Shown: piece after piece, positions 63,370-64,000 of the stretch
Layout: each line of letters begins with the position of its first letter
Numbering within the stretch: position 1 is the stretch's first letter
From: Tessaracoccus sp. OS52
GTDB lineage: Bacteria > Actinomycetota > Actinomycetes > Propionibacteriales > Propionibacteriaceae
Reading direction: 5' to 3'
Assembly (NCBI RefSeq): GCF_020687685.1
Contig: NZ_JAJEWM010000003.1
Location: 1-64,000 of the forward strand
Length of the DNA stretch: 64,000 bases
Notes under the pieces: generated by a model
Told to the model about the DNA's origin: nothing
Database searches by the model: none
Seen by the model: the letters and a program-made list of their open reading frames with translations, nothing else
Translations under genes and position numbers: made by a program

Positions 63370-64000
63370 TCAGCTGCGCGGCGGGGTGCTGTCGCGCAGG
63401 AGGACCTCGAGGCCGAGGGCCTCGTTGTCCTGCTCCCAGTCGTCGTCGAGAGCGGCATGGAAGGCCTGGTAGCCGACCTGGTGCAGCGGTACGTGCACGG
63501 TTGTCAGCGTGGGGCTGACGTCGCGGCCGGTGGGGATGTCGTCGAAACCGGCCAGGGCCACGTCGGTGCCCACCTCGCGTCCCGCGGCCCGCACGACGTT
63601 GAGGGCGCCGATGGCCACGGCGTCGGAGATGCCGAAGACGACGGTGCCCGGCTCGACGCCGTCGGCGAGCGCCTGGGTCATCAGCTCCATGCCCGATTCG
63701 CGGCTGAACCCACCGCGGTAGACCCGGGGTTCCTCGCCGCCCCCGGCGGTGAACCCGGCGGTGAAGCCCTCGACTCGGGCGTCGCTGGTGACCATGCCGT
63801 CCGCCGCGGCCAGGACGACGGCGCTGCGATAGCCACGTTCGGCGAGGGCAGCGCCGAGCGCTTCCCCACCGCCACGGTTGTCGACCAGGACAGTCCTGAC
63901 GCTGCCGGCTCCCTCGCCGAGGGCGACGACGCGGCCGCCGGCCGCCTCGACCAGGTCCAGTTCGCGCTGCAGTTCGGGCGCCAGCTCCCGCGACATTCGC
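63370..64000 (-). CDS. LacI-family regulator, C-terminal part (runs off right edge)
   Basis: About 209 residues open to the window edge; the ATG at 63996 is unlikely to be the start. The effector-binding domain is recognisable: VRTVLVDNRGGGEALGAALAERGYRSAVVL, VFGISDAVAIGALNVVRAAGREVGTDVALAGFDDIPTGRDVSPTLTTVHVPLHQVG. The helix-turn-helix lies beyond 64000. It is convergent with the SIMPL gene. Confidence 0.88.
   Translation of the reverse strand, partial: RMSRELAPELQRELDLVEAAGGRVVALGEGAGSVRTVLVDNRGGGEALGAALAERGYRSAVVLAAADGMVTSDARVEGFTAGFTAGGGEEPRVYRGGFSRESGMELMTQALADGVEPGTVVFGISDAVAIGALNVVRAAGREVGTDVALAGFDDIPTGRDVSPTLTTVHVPLHQVGYQAFHAALDDDWEQDNEALGLEVLLRDSTPPRS

Overview
The window is high-GC DNA with GTG starts, TGATG/ATGA gene overlaps, leaderless-looking starts and a mycothiol-type gene pair. 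This points to an actinobacterium, probably of the Propionibacteriales. That is an inference from gene content and style; no rRNA gene is present to confirm it.

Layout. Bases 1-119 are the end of an ISL3-type insertion sequence. Next come a LacI-type regulator and a six-gene Mrp/Mnh Na+/H+ antiporter operon, both on the minus strand (A and B fused). A sugar ABC transporter operon ending in an RpiB-family isomerase follows on the plus strand (8.2-13.5 kb). A LacI-type palindrome occurs both before lacI (1397) and before the sugar operon (8119), so the regulator and its probable target flank the antiporter operon. From 13.9 to 17.9 kb lies a heterodimeric ABC exporter with very asymmetric ATP sites, preceded by a strong promoter and an 18-codon leader peptide. 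After it come a soluble Ser/Thr kinase, a secreted protein of unknown function, a frameshifted ketopantoate-reductase-like gene and arfB.

From about 22,985 to 44,811 the window looks like a ~21.8 kb integrated island. The tRNA-Leu(CAG) gene at its right end has its 3'-terminal 22 bp duplicated at the left end. Each copy is followed by its own terminator, and a 9-bp word occurs twice near each end. No integrase is recognisable. The cargo includes a HAD/P-loop ATPase fusion, a stand-alone murF, terC and a P2-type cation ATPase (each behind a yybP-ykoY-type Mn2+ riboswitch candidate), an IS21 relic, and a compact set of bicarbonate genes: carbonic anhydrase-carA-carB, a small winged-helix regulator and PEP carboxylase. 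An 18-bp element is identical at murF and in the regulator/ppc gap; a related form overlaps the promoter of the HAD/ATPase gene. This suggests a regulon internal to the island.

From 47 to 59 kb lies what appears to be a complete 3-hydroxybutyrate/acetoacetate assimilation cluster: CoA-transferase A/B, thiolase, a Liv-type ABC importer, acyl-CoA synthetase, a TetR regulator, 3-hydroxybutyrate dehydrogenase and an alpha/beta hydrolase. REP-like palindromic repeats interrupt and follow it. The right end carries mshA/mshB-like genes, a HAD hydrolase, a DUF937 protein, a SIMPL-domain protein with a Fur/Zur-like box, and the C-terminal part of a second LacI-type regulator.
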